Positions 50,253 to 59,566 of a stretch of 64,000 bases of DNA are shown in pieces; position 1 is the first letter of the stretch; each line of letters opens with the position of its first letter. The notes below the pieces were generated by a model. It was not told where the DNA came from, did not search any database, and saw only the letters and a program-made list of their open reading frames with translations. Position numbers and translations under genes: made by a program. Source of the stretch: Candidatus Faecicola pullistercoris (GTDB taxonomy: Bacteria > Bacillota > Clostridia > Christensenellales > CAG-917); assembly GCA_018714105.1 (NCBI GenBank), contig DVNW01000024.1, positions 1-64,000 on the forward strand. The letters are read 5' to 3'.

Positions 50253-50960
50253 TTATAAATTTATTTCTTCATGTTCGGCCTCGGCTTCCCGCTCGTTTTC
50301 CGCAGCGTCTTTCTGTTCGGGCATGGAAACGTCCGGGCTTTGCGAAGGCGTAATTTCTGCGGCGCGCCTGCGTTTTTTTATCAGCTTCAATATCACGGGG
50401 ACGGCTATCGACAGCAAAATCAGCACCGCAAAGCCTATCATTATGTAATCGGTATAGGGTTTGGCGAAAACCATAATAAGCGACAAAATCCCTGCGGCGA
50501 CGAAATTTCCGCCGATAATGGCGGCGGCGGCCTTTGATACGGGCATTTCCAGGAAAACGGCAATTCCCGAACCCGTCCACACTCCCGTAAGGGGAAGCGG
50601 CACGGCAACGAACGACGCAAGCGCCCAGAAGACCTTGTTGTTATATTTATGCGAGGCCGTTTTTCTTACCATATCGGCTTTGTCGGCAAACAGGTTTTCG
50701 AAAAAGACGATCAGCTTATAAAAAGGCTTGAATTTTTTAAGCTGATTGAAAATCGGCTTTAAAAGAAATATAAGAGGCAGACACACAATGGCCGAACCCG
50801 AGCCGCAAACCAGAAAAGCAAGAAACGGATTTACGTTCATTGAGGCGGAAAGTATCACCGCGCCTCTCATTTCCACCAGGGGAAACAGGGAAATAACAAA
50901 AAGAAGCAGGTAGTCGTTTCCGATAAATCCTCTGAAAAACTCGATAATCGCTTCGCTCAT
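50253..50960 (-). CDS. small multidrug-export-family membrane protein (COG2426-like)
   Basis: 235-residue membrane protein with about six hydrophobic segments, ISLFPLVEMRGAVILSASMN near the N-terminus and FVAVPLPLTGVWTGSGIAVFL in the middle, both typical of the Sm_multidrug_ex/DedA-like family. The family name reflects an early annotation; transport of drugs is not shown. The C-terminus is a charged cytoplasmic tail rich in Glu and Arg. Confidence 0.82.
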   Translation of the reverse strand: MSEAIIEFFRGFIGNDYLLLFVISLFPLVEMRGAVILSASMNVNPFLAFLVCGSGSAIVCLPLIFLLKPIFNQLKKFKPFYKLIVFFENLFADKADMVRKTASHKYNNKVFWALASFVAVPLPLTGVWTGSGIAVFLEMPVSKAAAAIIGGNFVAAGILSLIMVFAKPYTDYIMIGFAVLILLSIAVPVILKLIKKRRRAAEITPSQSPDVSMPEQKDAAENEREAEAEHEEINL

Positions 50961-51086
50961 ACGAAATTCCTTAACACTATTAATAAGTGTATTATAAAGG
51001 AAAACCGATTAAAAGACAACTAAATCAGACCTTTACGGGCAAAATACAAGCCGCCGCGAAAAAGGCGGCGGCAATTGCGGGCGGGA

Positions 51087-51809
51087 TTAAAGCAGCGAGC
51101 AGGCGTCCTCGTCGGCAATCAGAACGGCGTCGGGATGACGTCTGAGAATGCTTGCAGGGCAGGACTCCGAAACGGGTCCCTTCACCATATCGAACACGGC
51201 TTTGGCCTTATTTTTGCCGTTGGCAAGTATAAGAATTTTTTTCGCATTCATAATTTCCGTTATGCCCATCGTAATAGCGTATTTGGGCACCTGTTCGATG
51301 TCGTCGAAGAACCTTGAATTGTCCTGAATCGTTTTATCCGTAAGTTTAACCTTGTGAGTTGTGCTTGTAAAGGGCGTATTCGGTTCATTAAAGCCGATAT
51401 GCCCGTTTGCGCCTATGCCGAGAATCTGCAAATCGATACTGGAAGAAGCAAGCAGTGCGGAATATCTTTTACATTCCTTTTCTATATCGGGAGCAATTCC
51501 GTTGGGTATGTTTATGTTTTTGGGATTTACGTCGATATGGTCGAACAGGTTGTGCTTCATAAAGTAGATATAGCTCTGGTCGCTCGACACGTCCAGTCCG
51601 ACGTATTCGTCCAGATTAAAAGTTGTCATATCTTTGTAACTCGCGCCGTTTTTTATATAATCGTAGCAGATAAGCTCGTAAAGTCCCACGGGGCTCGAAC
51701 CGGTCGCAAATCCTATAACCGGGGCGGAAGAAGCCGATATAACGGATTTGAACAGGGAAAAAGCCTCTTCGGAAAGAGCCTTATAATCTTTGACTTTTAC
51801 GATATTCAT
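51087..51809 (-). CDS. nagB: glucosamine-6-phosphate deaminase
   Basis: Converts glucosamine-6-phosphate to fructose-6-phosphate and ammonia. 240 residues with GFATGSSPVGLYE, TFNLDEYVGLD and the active-site GIGANGHIGFNEP, then KYAITMGITEIMNAKKILILANG. The frame opens at 51821, but AGGTG before the ATG at 51809 sets the start. It lies divergent from the glmU-like/glmM genes that run the opposite direction of amino-sugar metabolism. Confidence 0.95.
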   Translation of the reverse strand: MNIVKVKDYKALSEEAFSLFKSVISASSAPVIGFATGSSPVGLYELICYDYIKNGASYKDMTTFNLDEYVGLDVSSDQSYIYFMKHNLFDHIDVNPKNINIPNGIAPDIEKECKRYSALLASSSIDLQILGIGANGHIGFNEPNTPFTSTTHKVKLTDKTIQDNSRFFDDIEQVPKYAITMGITEIMNAKKILILANGKNKAKAVFDMVKGPVSESCPASILRRHPDAVLIADEDACSLL

Positions 51810-51938
51810 AATACACCTCATAAAAACATTATTAACTAAATTTTACTATAAACATTACGGGAAAGTCAATAGCAAAAGCAAAACATAGCGCATAATATGA
51901 AAGGGAAATGGCTTGGAGCGGCATAATCGCGCAAGTAT

Positions 51939-51967
51939 TTGACATAGCGTTAAAAAAATGGTAAAGT
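51939..51967 (+). promoter_or_regulatory. probable sigma-A promoter for the amino-sugar operon
   Basis: TTGACA (51939-51944), 17 bp, TAAAGT (51962-51967). The -10 is weak; AT-rich DNA downstream (51968-52005) offers other TATAAT-like hexamers without good -35 boxes. Confidence 0.5.
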
Positions 51968-52035
51968 ATAAAAAATATTATATATAATAATAAAGTGGCG
52001 CAAAGGCGCAAACAATATTAAAAGAAGCGGTAAAT

Positions 52036-52986
52036 ATGGAAATTGTATATATAACTTTATGCGGCAAGCCCTATTTCGGCGGCACGGGCGAAGGAGCCTC
52101 TCCCGAGGAATTCCGCGCGGCCTGCGTCAAAGGCAAGGCCGTAATAGCGGTTTACGCTCATATCAGGCTTAAAGACGCCTCCCGGGCGGAGGAATACGCC
52201 CTTACGGACGGCGCGGTTTCCTGTTACGGAGATTTCGGTTATATCGTAATCGACGGTCAGCAAGCGCTTATCCGCCGCGAAGAGGAGTTTTTCGATTTGT
52301 CCACGGCCCGCGGGTACGGGGATTATACCGCGTACGTACGTCTTGACGAAATAGAAAAGCGCATGAAAGACGGCGTTATTTTCGAGGGTGTCAACGGTAC
52401 GGTAATTTCTTCCGAAGCAAAAATCGCCGCCGGCGCCGTTATAGGCGAAAACGTGACCGTAAGCGGTGCAAGCGTGATAGGCGGCGGAGCGTTTATAGGA
52501 AGCGGCAGCAGAATAGAAAACTCCGAAATAGGCGAAAACGCGAAAATCACCCACAGCCGCGTGGAAAGCAGCAGTATCGGAGCGGGCACGACGGTAGGTC
52601 CTTATGCGAACGTTCACACGCACAGCAAAATCGGAGCGGGTTGCCGTATAGGCAACTTCGTGGAAGTAAAAAACAGTACTTTGGGCGACGAAAGCAAGGC
52701 GGCGCATCTAGCGTATGTAGGCGACGCCGACGTAGGCAGAAAATGCAATATAGGTTGCGGCGCCATATTCGTGAATTACGACGGAGAAAAGAAGTGCAGA
52801 AGCAAGGTTGGCGACGGCGCTTTCATAGGCAGCAATTGCAACGTAATAGCTCCCGTCGAGGTATCGGACGGGGCTTATCTTGCGGCGGGATCCACGCTCA
52901 CGGTAAATCTGCCCGCGCGCGCACTCTGTATCGCGCGCAGCAGGGAGGTTATCAAAGAAGGCCGCAGCAAATACAAAAAAATCTGA
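52036..52986 (+). CDS. GlmU-type glucosamine-1-phosphate N-acetyltransferase half
   Basis: 316-residue protein. The C-terminal 200 residues match the left-handed beta-helix of GlmU with the full active site: RIGNFVEVKNSTLGDESKAAHLAYVGDA (shown only by KAAHLAYVGDA), VNYDGEKK, GSNCNVIAPVEV and AAGSTLTVNL. The first 110 residues replace the uridylyltransferase; no GxGxGTRM loop, no metal site. It should acetylate glucosamine-1-phosphate but not make UDP-GlcNAc by itself. The weak SD is AGAAGCGG. glmM follows after 9 bp, so the product of GlmM is its substrate. Confidence 0.82.
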   Translation: MEIVYITLCGKPYFGGTGEGASPEEFRAACVKGKAVIAVYAHIRLKDASRAEEYALTDGAVSCYGDFGYIVIDGQQALIRREEEFFDLSTARGYGDYTAYVRLDEIEKRMKDGVIFEGVNGTVISSEAKIAAGAVIGENVTVSGASVIGGGAFIGSGSRIENSEIGENAKITHSRVESSSIGAGTTVGPYANVHTHSKIGAGCRIGNFVEVKNSTLGDESKAAHLAYVGDADVGRKCNIGCGAIFVNYDGEKKCRSKVGDGAFIGSNCNVIAPVEVSDGAYLAAGSTLTVNLPARALCIARSREVIKEGRSKYKKI

Positions 52987-52995
52987 GGAGCATTT

Positions 52996-54318
52996 ATGTC
53001 AAAAAACAAAAAATATTTCGGCACGGACGGCATACGGGGTAAGTACGGCGAAAAACTTACGGACGAGCTTGCGTATAAATGCGGCAACGTGCTCGGCAAG
53101 CGCGCCGCGGGCGGCAAAATAATACTGGGACGCGACACGCGCGAAAGCGGCGAAGCGCTGGTAAAAGGCATAAAAGCAGGCGTAAAAGACGCGGGCGGTA
53201 CCGTAATAGACCTGGGAATAGTTTCCACTCCCGCGGTAGCCTACGTCACCGAAGTCGAAGGCGCGAAATATGGTATAGTTATATCGGCTTCGCACAATCC
53301 CAAGGAATATAACGGCATCAAACTTTTCAACGGAGAAGGGCGCAAACTTACCGACGACGAGGAGCTTGCCGTCGAAAAGGATATCGACGGGGGGCTTTAT
53401 TTCGGTTCGGAAGGCAAGGAAAAGCACGGCGCCGCCGAACTCGAACAGTACTACGGCCTTCTTAAAAAAGTAGGAGGCGATTTAAGCGGAATAAAAGTCG
53501 GGCTGGACTGCGCAAACGGCGCGGCAAGCATGAGCGCGGCGCGCATATTTGCCGAGCTCGGCGCCGAAGTAACGGCGATAAACGCCGAAGGCGACGGAAA
53601 GCGTATCAACGAACATTCGGGCGCGCTTTATCCCGAAGTGATATGCCGAGTCGTAGCCGATAAAAAGCTTGATATAGGTTTCAGCTTCGACGGCGACGCC
53701 GATCGCGTTCTGTGTTCGGACGAAAACGGCAGACTTGTGGACGGCGACGCCATAATATATATTATCGCGGTAAAACTTAAAAACGAAGGCCGCCTGAACG
53801 GTAATTTGGCCGTAGGAACGCACCATACCAACATGGGAGTGGAGCAAAGTCTGGCCGAAAAGGGCATTCGTCTCGAACGCACGGACATAGGCGACCACTA
53901 CGTTGCCGAAAGAATGCGCGAAAAAGATTCGCTTGTGGGCGGGGAACAGAGCGGGCACATAATACTTCGCGAGTTTTCCGGCACGGGCGACGGACTTTTA
54001 ACCGCGCTGTATCTTACGTCCGTACTGAAAAACAGCGGCAAAAGGATAAGCGAACTTGCCGACAACAAGGTATTTCCGCAGGTAAACCTCACCATAGAGT
54101 GCGCGGACAACAAAAAAGTCGTTGCCGACGCGGACGTTCAGGAAGCCGCGCGACAGGTAAGCAAGAGGCTCGAAGGCAAGGGAAGACTGCTGCTCAGGGC
54201 CAGCGGTACCGAACCCAAAATCCGTATAATGACCGAGTGCGACAGCTACGAAACAGGTAAAGCCGAAGCCGAATGGCTCAAATCCTTTATCGAACAGAAA
54301 CTCGGTTTAAAGAAATAA
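52996..54318 (+). CDS. glmM: phosphoglucosamine mutase
   Basis: Interconverts glucosamine-6-phosphate and glucosamine-1-phosphate for cell-wall precursors. 440 residues with FGTDGIRGKYGEKL, the phosphoserine loop ISASHNPKEYNGIKL, the metal loop SFDGDADRVL, and the C-terminal phosphate-binding RASGTEPKIRIMTE. SD TGAGGAG. It contrasts with the catalytically degenerate paralogue at 21458. Confidence 0.96.
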   Translation: MSKNKKYFGTDGIRGKYGEKLTDELAYKCGNVLGKRAAGGKIILGRDTRESGEALVKGIKAGVKDAGGTVIDLGIVSTPAVAYVTEVEGAKYGIVISASHNPKEYNGIKLFNGEGRKLTDDEELAVEKDIDGGLYFGSEGKEKHGAAELEQYYGLLKKVGGDLSGIKVGLDCANGAASMSAARIFAELGAEVTAINAEGDGKRINEHSGALYPEVICRVVADKKLDIGFSFDGDADRVLCSDENGRLVDGDAIIYIIAVKLKNEGRLNGNLAVGTHHTNMGVEQSLAEKGIRLERTDIGDHYVAERMREKDSLVGGEQSGHIILREFSGTGDGLLTALYLTSVLKNSGKRISELADNKVFPQVNLTIECADNKKVVADADVQEAARQVSKRLEGKGRLLLRASGTEPKIRIMTECDSYETGKAEAEWLKSFIEQKLGLKK

Positions 54319-54352
54319 AATTAGCATATAAAGTATTGAAACGGTAACGAAA

Positions 54353-56278
54353 ATGAAAAACGTTCAGAAGATAAAATTTGTAAAACGCCGAATGCTGCTG
54401 ATACTTTACGACAGCTTAGTGGCCGTTATATCCGGTTTGATAACGGCTATTATGGCGGAATGGATTTACGTTGATATCGACAGGACCTATCTGTTTCTTA
54501 CGATAGCGGGCGTCAGCGTGGTAGAGCAATTCGTTTGTCTGTTCTCGGTAAGGATATACAGGGCTATCGTGAGGTTTCTGGACAGTTATCAGAATTTCAG
54601 GCTGGTAATGGCGTTTTTACTGTTGTTCGTGGTGGAGGGCGCGACTTTTTCTCTCATATATTCAATATGGAGCGGTTCTCCGTCTTACGGTTTCAAGGCG
54701 GGAATGCTTATTGCGTGCATGCAGGTAAGTATATCTTTCGTGGGCGTAATCATAGGCCGTTTCACCTATCAGTTTTTATTCAGCAAACATTTCCAGGTCA
54801 GGTATCTTCACAACAGCGCGCATCACGGTAAGATGACGGCGTCAGGGTGGCAGCCTGCCGAAAAGCCCAAACGCGTTATGGTAATAGGCGCAGGGTGGAC
54901 GGGAAAAAGAGTTATATCCGACTTAAAGCGTGAAGAGCGATACCAACCCGTCTGTCTTCTGGACGACGATGCGGACAAGCAAGGCCGCGAAATCGAGGAC
55001 GTACCCGTAGTGGGCGGTCTCGACAAAATTCCCGAGATGGTCAAGGAGCACGAAATCGACGCCATAATATTTGCCATACCGACCATGGAAAGCTCGGCCA
55101 AAAAGAAGGTAATAAACCAATGCGTAAAGGTCTGCAAGGAAGTCAGTGTTTTGCCCAACCTTGCGGATTTGGTTTACAGGGCGGATATGATGTCGCTGCT
55201 CAGGAAGGTAAACATCGACGACCTTCTGGGGCGGGAGGTAATCAAGTTCGACGTCAGAAGCGTATCGGAATTCATTAACGGCAAAGTAGTGCTTATTACG
55301 GGTGCGGGCGGTTCGATAGGCACGGAGCTTTCCAGGCAGATAGCCTCATACGCGCCTAAAAAGCTCATACTGCTCGACGTATACGAAAACGGTATATTCG
55401 AGGTTGACAGGGAGCTTAAAGCCACCTACGGACAGAAGCTTAATCTGAGTACGGAAATCATGTCGATAACGGATGCGGGCGCGATGGACAAGCTGTTCAG
55501 GGAAAACGGTATAGAACTGATCTTCCACGCTGCGGCGCACAAACACGTTCCGCTCATGGAGCACAATCCCGAGGAAAGCGTCAAGAACAACGTCGTGGGA
55601 ACATATATACTTGCTTCCACCGCAATGAAGTACAAAGCGCGTAAGATGGTAATGATATCCACCGACAAGGCCGTAAATCCCACCAACGTAATGGGCGCGA
55701 CCAAGCGTTTCTGCGAGAAGACGGTAAATCACTTCAACGCCCTGACGGAGGATACGCAGTACTGCGCGGTAAGGTTCGGCAACGTACTTGGCTCCAACGG
55801 TTCGGTAATACACATATTCAACAAGCAGATAGCGGCGGGCGGGCCGGTAACGGTTACTCACCCCGATATAATAAGGTATTTCATGACAATACCCGAGGCG
55901 GTATCTCTTGTCTTGCAGGCGGGCACCTACGCGGCGGGCGGCGAAGTATTCATACTCGATATTGGCGAGCCCGTCAGAATAGTTAATCTGGCCGAGAACC
56001 TCATCCGGCTTGCCGGGCTTGAACCTTACAAGGACATAGACATCGTATTTTCGGGGTTGAGGCCGGGGGAAAAGCTGTTCGAGGAGCTGCTGATGAACGA
56101 AGAAGGCATCAAAAAAACCGACAACCGCAAGATTTTCATAGGCAATCAGTCTTACGAGAACGACGAGAACTTCCGGACGCAGTATAAAGAGCTTGTCGCG
56201 GCGGCTGAAAGCAACGACAGGCAGAAGACCATAGAAGCGCTCAAAAAGGCCGTGCCCACCTATAAACCCAAGGAATAA
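54353..56278 (+). CDS. membrane-bound UDP-sugar 4,6-dehydratase (CapD/WbpM-like)
   Basis: 641-residue enzyme of surface-polysaccharide synthesis, probably UDP-GlcNAc 4,6-dehydratase. Four N-terminal membrane helices (about 15-145), a CoA-binding-like Rossmann domain (VIGAGWTGKRVISDL, about 175), then an extended SDR domain with TGAGGSIGTELSRQI (about 315) and STDKAVNPTNVMGATKR. In the latter a Met takes the place of the usual catalytic Tyr, typical of this family. It uses UDP-GlcNAc made with GlmU/GlmM, encoded just upstream. A terminator follows. Confidence 0.93.
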   Translation: MKNVQKIKFVKRRMLLILYDSLVAVISGLITAIMAEWIYVDIDRTYLFLTIAGVSVVEQFVCLFSVRIYRAIVRFLDSYQNFRLVMAFLLLFVVEGATFSLIYSIWSGSPSYGFKAGMLIACMQVSISFVGVIIGRFTYQFLFSKHFQVRYLHNSAHHGKMTASGWQPAEKPKRVMVIGAGWTGKRVISDLKREERYQPVCLLDDDADKQGREIEDVPVVGGLDKIPEMVKEHEIDAIIFAIPTMESSAKKKVINQCVKVCKEVSVLPNLADLVYRADMMSLLRKVNIDDLLGREVIKFDVRSVSEFINGKVVLITGAGGSIGTELSRQIASYAPKKLILLDVYENGIFEVDRELKATYGQKLNLSTEIMSITDAGAMDKLFRENGIELIFHAAAHKHVPLMEHNPEESVKNNVVGTYILASTAMKYKARKMVMISTDKAVNPTNVMGATKRFCEKTVNHFNALTEDTQYCAVRFGNVLGSNGSVIHIFNKQIAAGGPVTVTHPDIIRYFMTIPEAVSLVLQAGTYAAGGEVFILDIGEPVRIVNLAENLIRLAGLEPYKDIDIVFSGLRPGEKLFEELLMNEEGIKKTDNRKIFIGNQSYENDENFRTQYKELVAAAESNDRQKTIEALKKAVPTYKPKE

Positions 56279-56285
56279 AGCATAT

Positions 56286-56310
56286 AAAACGGACTTCGGT
56301 CCGTTTTTTT
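56286..56310 (+). terminator. intrinsic terminator after the dehydratase
   Basis: AAAACGGAC/GTCCGTTTT with TTCG tetraloop and T7. Confidence 0.92.
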
Positions 56311-56370
56311 ATTTCTGTCGTTGACCGCCGAGGCGGCAATGTGTTAAACTAAATAAAAAAGGGGGTAAAA

Positions 56371-56883
56371 ATGGAAAAAGCCAAAATACTAAAACGTTTT
56401 TCCAGGTACGGCAAGGCGGAATCGGCAATAACCGTATTCGCCGTAGCCTGTTGTCTGGTTTCGTTCGGATTGTTTTTCACGGGAGGCGTAGGCAATCCCG
56501 GAGGCGACAGTCTGCCGTCGTTCAAAATCGCGTTCGACGTCAGAGCGGACGGTCTGCATTTCAACGCGGCGGCGTTTTTCGCCCATCTTTTGCCCCTTAT
56601 ATGCGGAGCGGTAATGTTATTGCCTCTGAAAGAGCGGAAATGGTTTATAATACCTGCGGGCGTCCTTTTGGTATCCGCCGTAATACAGTTCAGCATGCTT
56701 GACGTGTTTCTTCTTAAATATTCCGAAGACGTTGCGGCCATGTATCTCAAAGGCGGCACCGCAATAAGGGGGGAAACGCAGGTAGCGGGCGTATTCAGCA
56801 TATTGGCGGCCACACTGGCGGCAGTTAAGTGCATATATCCCTGGATTGCGGGATACGCAAAGAAGCAGGAGGTGGGCAAATGA
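56371..56883 (+). CDS. 4-TM membrane protein of unknown function
   Basis: 170 residues with four predicted membrane segments (about 20-40, 65-85, 90-112, 138-158) and a short extracytoplasmic loop after the first (GGVGNPGGDSLPSFKIAFD). No family recognised. SD is a GGGGG run, unusually G-rich. Its stop overlaps the start of the GH30 gene (ATGA), so the two are translationally coupled and may act together. Confidence 0.8.
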   Translation: MEKAKILKRFSRYGKAESAITVFAVACCLVSFGLFFTGGVGNPGGDSLPSFKIAFDVRADGLHFNAAAFFAHLLPLICGAVMLLPLKERKWFIIPAGVLLVSAVIQFSMLDVFLLKYSEDVAAMYLKGGTAIRGETQVAGVFSILAATLAAVKCIYPWIAGYAKKQEVGK

Positions 56884-58412
56884 AAAAATCACTGCTGGCG
56901 TTTATTATTACGGTAACCGCATGTACTTTATGCCTGACGGGTTGCGGCAGCAAAGGACCTTACAGACTCGAACTTGACGAAAGCAGGACCTATCAGACGA
57001 TGAGCGGGTGGGGTACGTCCATGGCATGGTGGGCGCAGACCGTACCCGAGGACAGTGCGGCTTCTGCAGAGCTGGCCCGCAAACTTTACAGCGACGAGGG
57101 GATAGGCCTTACGATATTCCGTTACAACGTACCCGCGGGTTCGTGGGATCTCGAACTGTATAACAACGATGCAGACGGCCGGAAAGTTCCCAACGAGCGC
57201 AATACGGATTCGGCCTTTATAGCCGAGCTGTACGACGAAAGCAAAACCGCGGCGCAGAATTTTGCCGACGACAGCAAATATGACTTTGCCGGCTCAGACG
57301 TCAACGCGGTAAAGTTTATGCTTGAATGCATAAACCAGGAAGGTTCCACGGTGGAAAAGGTAATACTGTTTTCCAATTCGCCGCACTATCTGCTTACCGC
57401 TTCCGGGATGACGCACGGAGCCGTCGAGTATCAGAGTAACCTCCCCGCCGAGAATTACGAGGCGTTCAGCGAGTATCTCATCAAATACGTCGAGTATTTC
57501 CGCAGTTTGGGGATACCCGTCTATTCGGTAAGCGCCATCAACGAACCTCAGCACCGCTGGGGCGGCGAAGATAACGCTTCGCAGGAGGGCTGCCATTACG
57601 AACCCGAGGAAGTAGCCGCATTTTATAACGAATTCGACAAACATCTTACGGCCTACAACGAGGCTAACGGCTGCAACGTTAAGATGGACCCCTTCGAAAG
57701 CGGCAATTACGACGTATACAAGGCCAAGGGCAGGGTAATGGAATATATTTACGAGCTCAGCAAATACGACTATTTCGATAAACTCGACTCTTTATCCGTT
57801 CACTCTTACGGTTCGCCCTTGTCTGACGAAGCGCGCAATTCCTTCAGATATATGCTGGAAAAAATTTACGGCGACAAGTTCAGCGTCGACATGAGCGAGA
57901 TATGCCAGATGGAGTGGGGGCTTGACGCTAGCATGGATTCGGGCCTGTGGCTTGCCGAGGTAATATATAAAGATATGCGTTATCTCGAAGCGAGCAGTTG
58001 GAGTTGGTGGCTGGGAGCCAGCGGTTACGACTATAACGACGGTCTCCTCACCTGGATATGGGGCAGTTCGGAAGGCGGCATATCGGCAACAAAGCGCTAC
58101 GACGTGCTGGGGCAGTATTCGGGCTTTATCAAAAGCGGATATACACGTATAGAAAGCGGCATAACGGACGGCAAGGGCAATACTGACGACAACCTTCTTG
58201 TAACCGCCTATAAAGGCGAGGGCAAAACCGTGGTCGTAATAACCAACCTAGGCGACTCTGCGGCGGAAATCGGGCTTCCCTCGGGCTATACGGGCGTAAC
58301 GGCCGTGGTAACCGACTACGAAAAGAGCCGCGCCGAAACTTACAGCGGTTCGGTACCCGACAAAATGTCCCTTACTGCCGGAAGCGTAACCACGCTTGTT
58401 TTTGAAAAATAG
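56880..58412 (+). CDS. GH30-family glycoside hydrolase lipoprotein
   Basis: 510-residue exported enzyme with a lipobox LTGC. The (beta/alpha)8 barrel has the GH30 start QTMSGWGTSMAWWA, the acid/base Glu222 in SAINEPQHRW and the nucleophile Glu340 in DMSEICQMEWG, followed by ASSWSWWLGASGYDYNDG and a C-terminal beta domain. The N-terminal pattern is closest to endo-beta-1,6-galactanase-type members, so galactan side chains are a plausible substrate; this is not proven. The ATG at 56880 overlaps the stop of the 4-TM gene, and AGGAGG lies upstream. Confidence 0.88.
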   Translation: MKKSLLAFIITVTACTLCLTGCGSKGPYRLELDESRTYQTMSGWGTSMAWWAQTVPEDSAASAELARKLYSDEGIGLTIFRYNVPAGSWDLELYNNDADGRKVPNERNTDSAFIAELYDESKTAAQNFADDSKYDFAGSDVNAVKFMLECINQEGSTVEKVILFSNSPHYLLTASGMTHGAVEYQSNLPAENYEAFSEYLIKYVEYFRSLGIPVYSVSAINEPQHRWGGEDNASQEGCHYEPEEVAAFYNEFDKHLTAYNEANGCNVKMDPFESGNYDVYKAKGRVMEYIYELSKYDYFDKLDSLSVHSYGSPLSDEARNSFRYMLEKIYGDKFSVDMSEICQMEWGLDASMDSGLWLAEVIYKDMRYLEASSWSWWLGASGYDYNDGLLTWIWGSSEGGISATKRYDVLGQYSGFIKSGYTRIESGITDGKGNTDDNLLVTAYKGEGKTVVVITNLGDSAAEIGLPSGYTGVTAVVTDYEKSRAETYSGSVPDKMSLTAGSVTTLVFEK

Positions 58413-58435
58413 CAAAGTACGGCCTTTATATAAAC

Positions 58436-58462
58436 AAAAAAGCGGCATAAAGCCGCTTTTTT
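58436..58462 (+). terminator. intrinsic terminator after GH30
   Basis: AAAAAAGCGGC/GCCGCTTTTTT, 11-bp perfect stem with loop ATAAA. From here to the tRNA promoter (58463-58652) I see no gene. Confidence 0.92.
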
Positions 58463-58652
58463 GTCATAAAATAAATAACCGCAAGTTAAACTTATGCCGC
58501 AAGAAAAGTTGCCCTTAAACAGCGCGCAAAGCCCGTATGCCGCCGCTTACCGGCTGCCGATATCGCACGGCCGAATCTTGTTTCGCACCCGTTCTTCCGC
58601 ACAATCAAATCGTCCGCGCGAAAATAATAGGAAACAGGAGTTTCAAAATTCG

Positions 58653-58681
58653 TTGACAAAGCCCCCGCTTTATGGTATTAT
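58653..58681 (+). promoter_or_regulatory. near-consensus sigma-A promoter for tRNA-Ser
   Basis: TTGACA (58653-58658), 17 bp, TATTAT (58676-58681), 16 bp upstream of the tRNA 5' end. Confidence 0.85.
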
Positions 58682-58697
58682 GTGAAAGCATCGGTCT

Positions 58698-58789
58698 GGA
58701 GGAATACCCAAGTGGCTGAAGGGGCTCCCCTGCTAAGGGAGTAGTACGTGAGAAGCGTAGCCCGGGTTCAAATCCCGGTTCCTCCGCCA
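58698..58789 (+). tRNA. tRNA-Ser (anticodon GCT)
   Basis: 92-nt class II tRNA with long variable arm. Acceptor GGAGGAA pairs with TTCCTCC, discriminator G and encoded CCA. The anticodon loop CTGCTAA gives GCT, reading AGC/AGT. T-arm CCGGG-TTCAAAT-CCCGG intact. Confidence 0.96.
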
Positions 58790-58792
58790 AAC

Positions 58793-58836
58793 AAATCCTA
58801 AACCGAACACCTGAGTTCGGTTTAGGATTTTTTAAT
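58793..58836 (+). terminator. intrinsic terminator of tRNA-Ser
   Basis: 16-bp perfect stem (58793-58808 with 58815-58830), loop ACCTGA, followed by T-rich sequence. It may also limit read-through from the opposite-strand ABC operon ending at 58904. Confidence 0.88.
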
Positions 58837-58903
58837 ATTTGAATTATATATTTATTTTGATTTTTAGCGCTTTGCGCAGATAAAAACAAAAATATATAGC
58901 CGT

Positions 58904-59566
58904 TTAAACGATTTTTCCGTCCGAAAGGGTAACGACTCTGTCGCAAGCCGCGGCGATATCCTTATCGTGGGTAATAATGATTACGGTAGCGCCCGCAGAA
59001 TTTATTTCTTTAAATAACGAAATTATGTTATTGCTGTTTTCGCTGTCGAGGCTACCCGTGGGCTCGTCTGCCAAAATGAGGTTATGATCGTTCAAAAGCG
59101 CGCGTGCGATAGCTACGCGTTTTTTTTCGCCGCCCGAGAGATGAGCCACTTTACAGTCGAATTTTTTATTGAGTTTAACTTTTTTGATTGCCTGAGCGAC
59201 GGCGCGTTCTCTTTCCGTGCGGGATAATTTTTTGTTAACCGCCGCCAGAAGCAGATTATCTCTTATCGAACATTCCTCTATGAGGTAGTCGTCCTGGAAT
59301 ATCAGACCGATTTTACGCTGACGGAATTTACATTTTTCTATTTCCGTCATAGAGGCCATATCGGCGTTTTCCACTATACAAACGCCTTGATAATTGCTAA
59401 TCAATCCGGCCATTACCATTAAGAGGGTAGATTTACCCGCGCCGGATTTACCGGTAACGGCAATCATTTCCCCGTCTTTGACGGTGAGACATACGTTATC
59501 TAGGGCGAGACATTCGCTTTCTTTACCGCTGTTGTAAGCGACGGTCAGATTCTTAATTTCAATCAT
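58904..59566 (-). CDS. ABC transporter ATP-binding protein (MacB/LolD-type)
   Basis: 220-residue ATPase with Walker A GKSGAGKST, Q-loop IFQDDYLIEECSIRDNL, signature HLSGGEKKRVAIARAL, Walker B LILADEPTGSLD and the H-loop ITHD. The ALIEE-like segment after the Q-loop recalls the ATPases of lactococcin-972-type bacteriocin export systems. Last gene of a six-gene operon; its start overlaps the preceding gene by 8 bp. Partner membrane proteins are the FtsX-like genes upstream. Confidence 0.93.
   Translation of the reverse strand: MIEIKNLTVAYNSGKESECLALDNVCLTVKDGEMIAVTGKSGAGKSTLLMVMAGLISNYQGVCIVENADMASMTEIEKCKFRQRKIGLIFQDDYLIEECSIRDNLLLAAVNKKLSRTERERAVAQAIKKVKLNKKFDCKVAHLSGGEKKRVAIARALLNDHNLILADEPTGSLDSENSNNIISLFKEINSAGATVIIITHDKDIAAACDRVVTLSDGKIV

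Noticed and set aside
58494-58685. 63-codon frame before tRNA-Ser
   Set aside because: No SD, overlaps the tRNA promoter, no similarity to known proteins.
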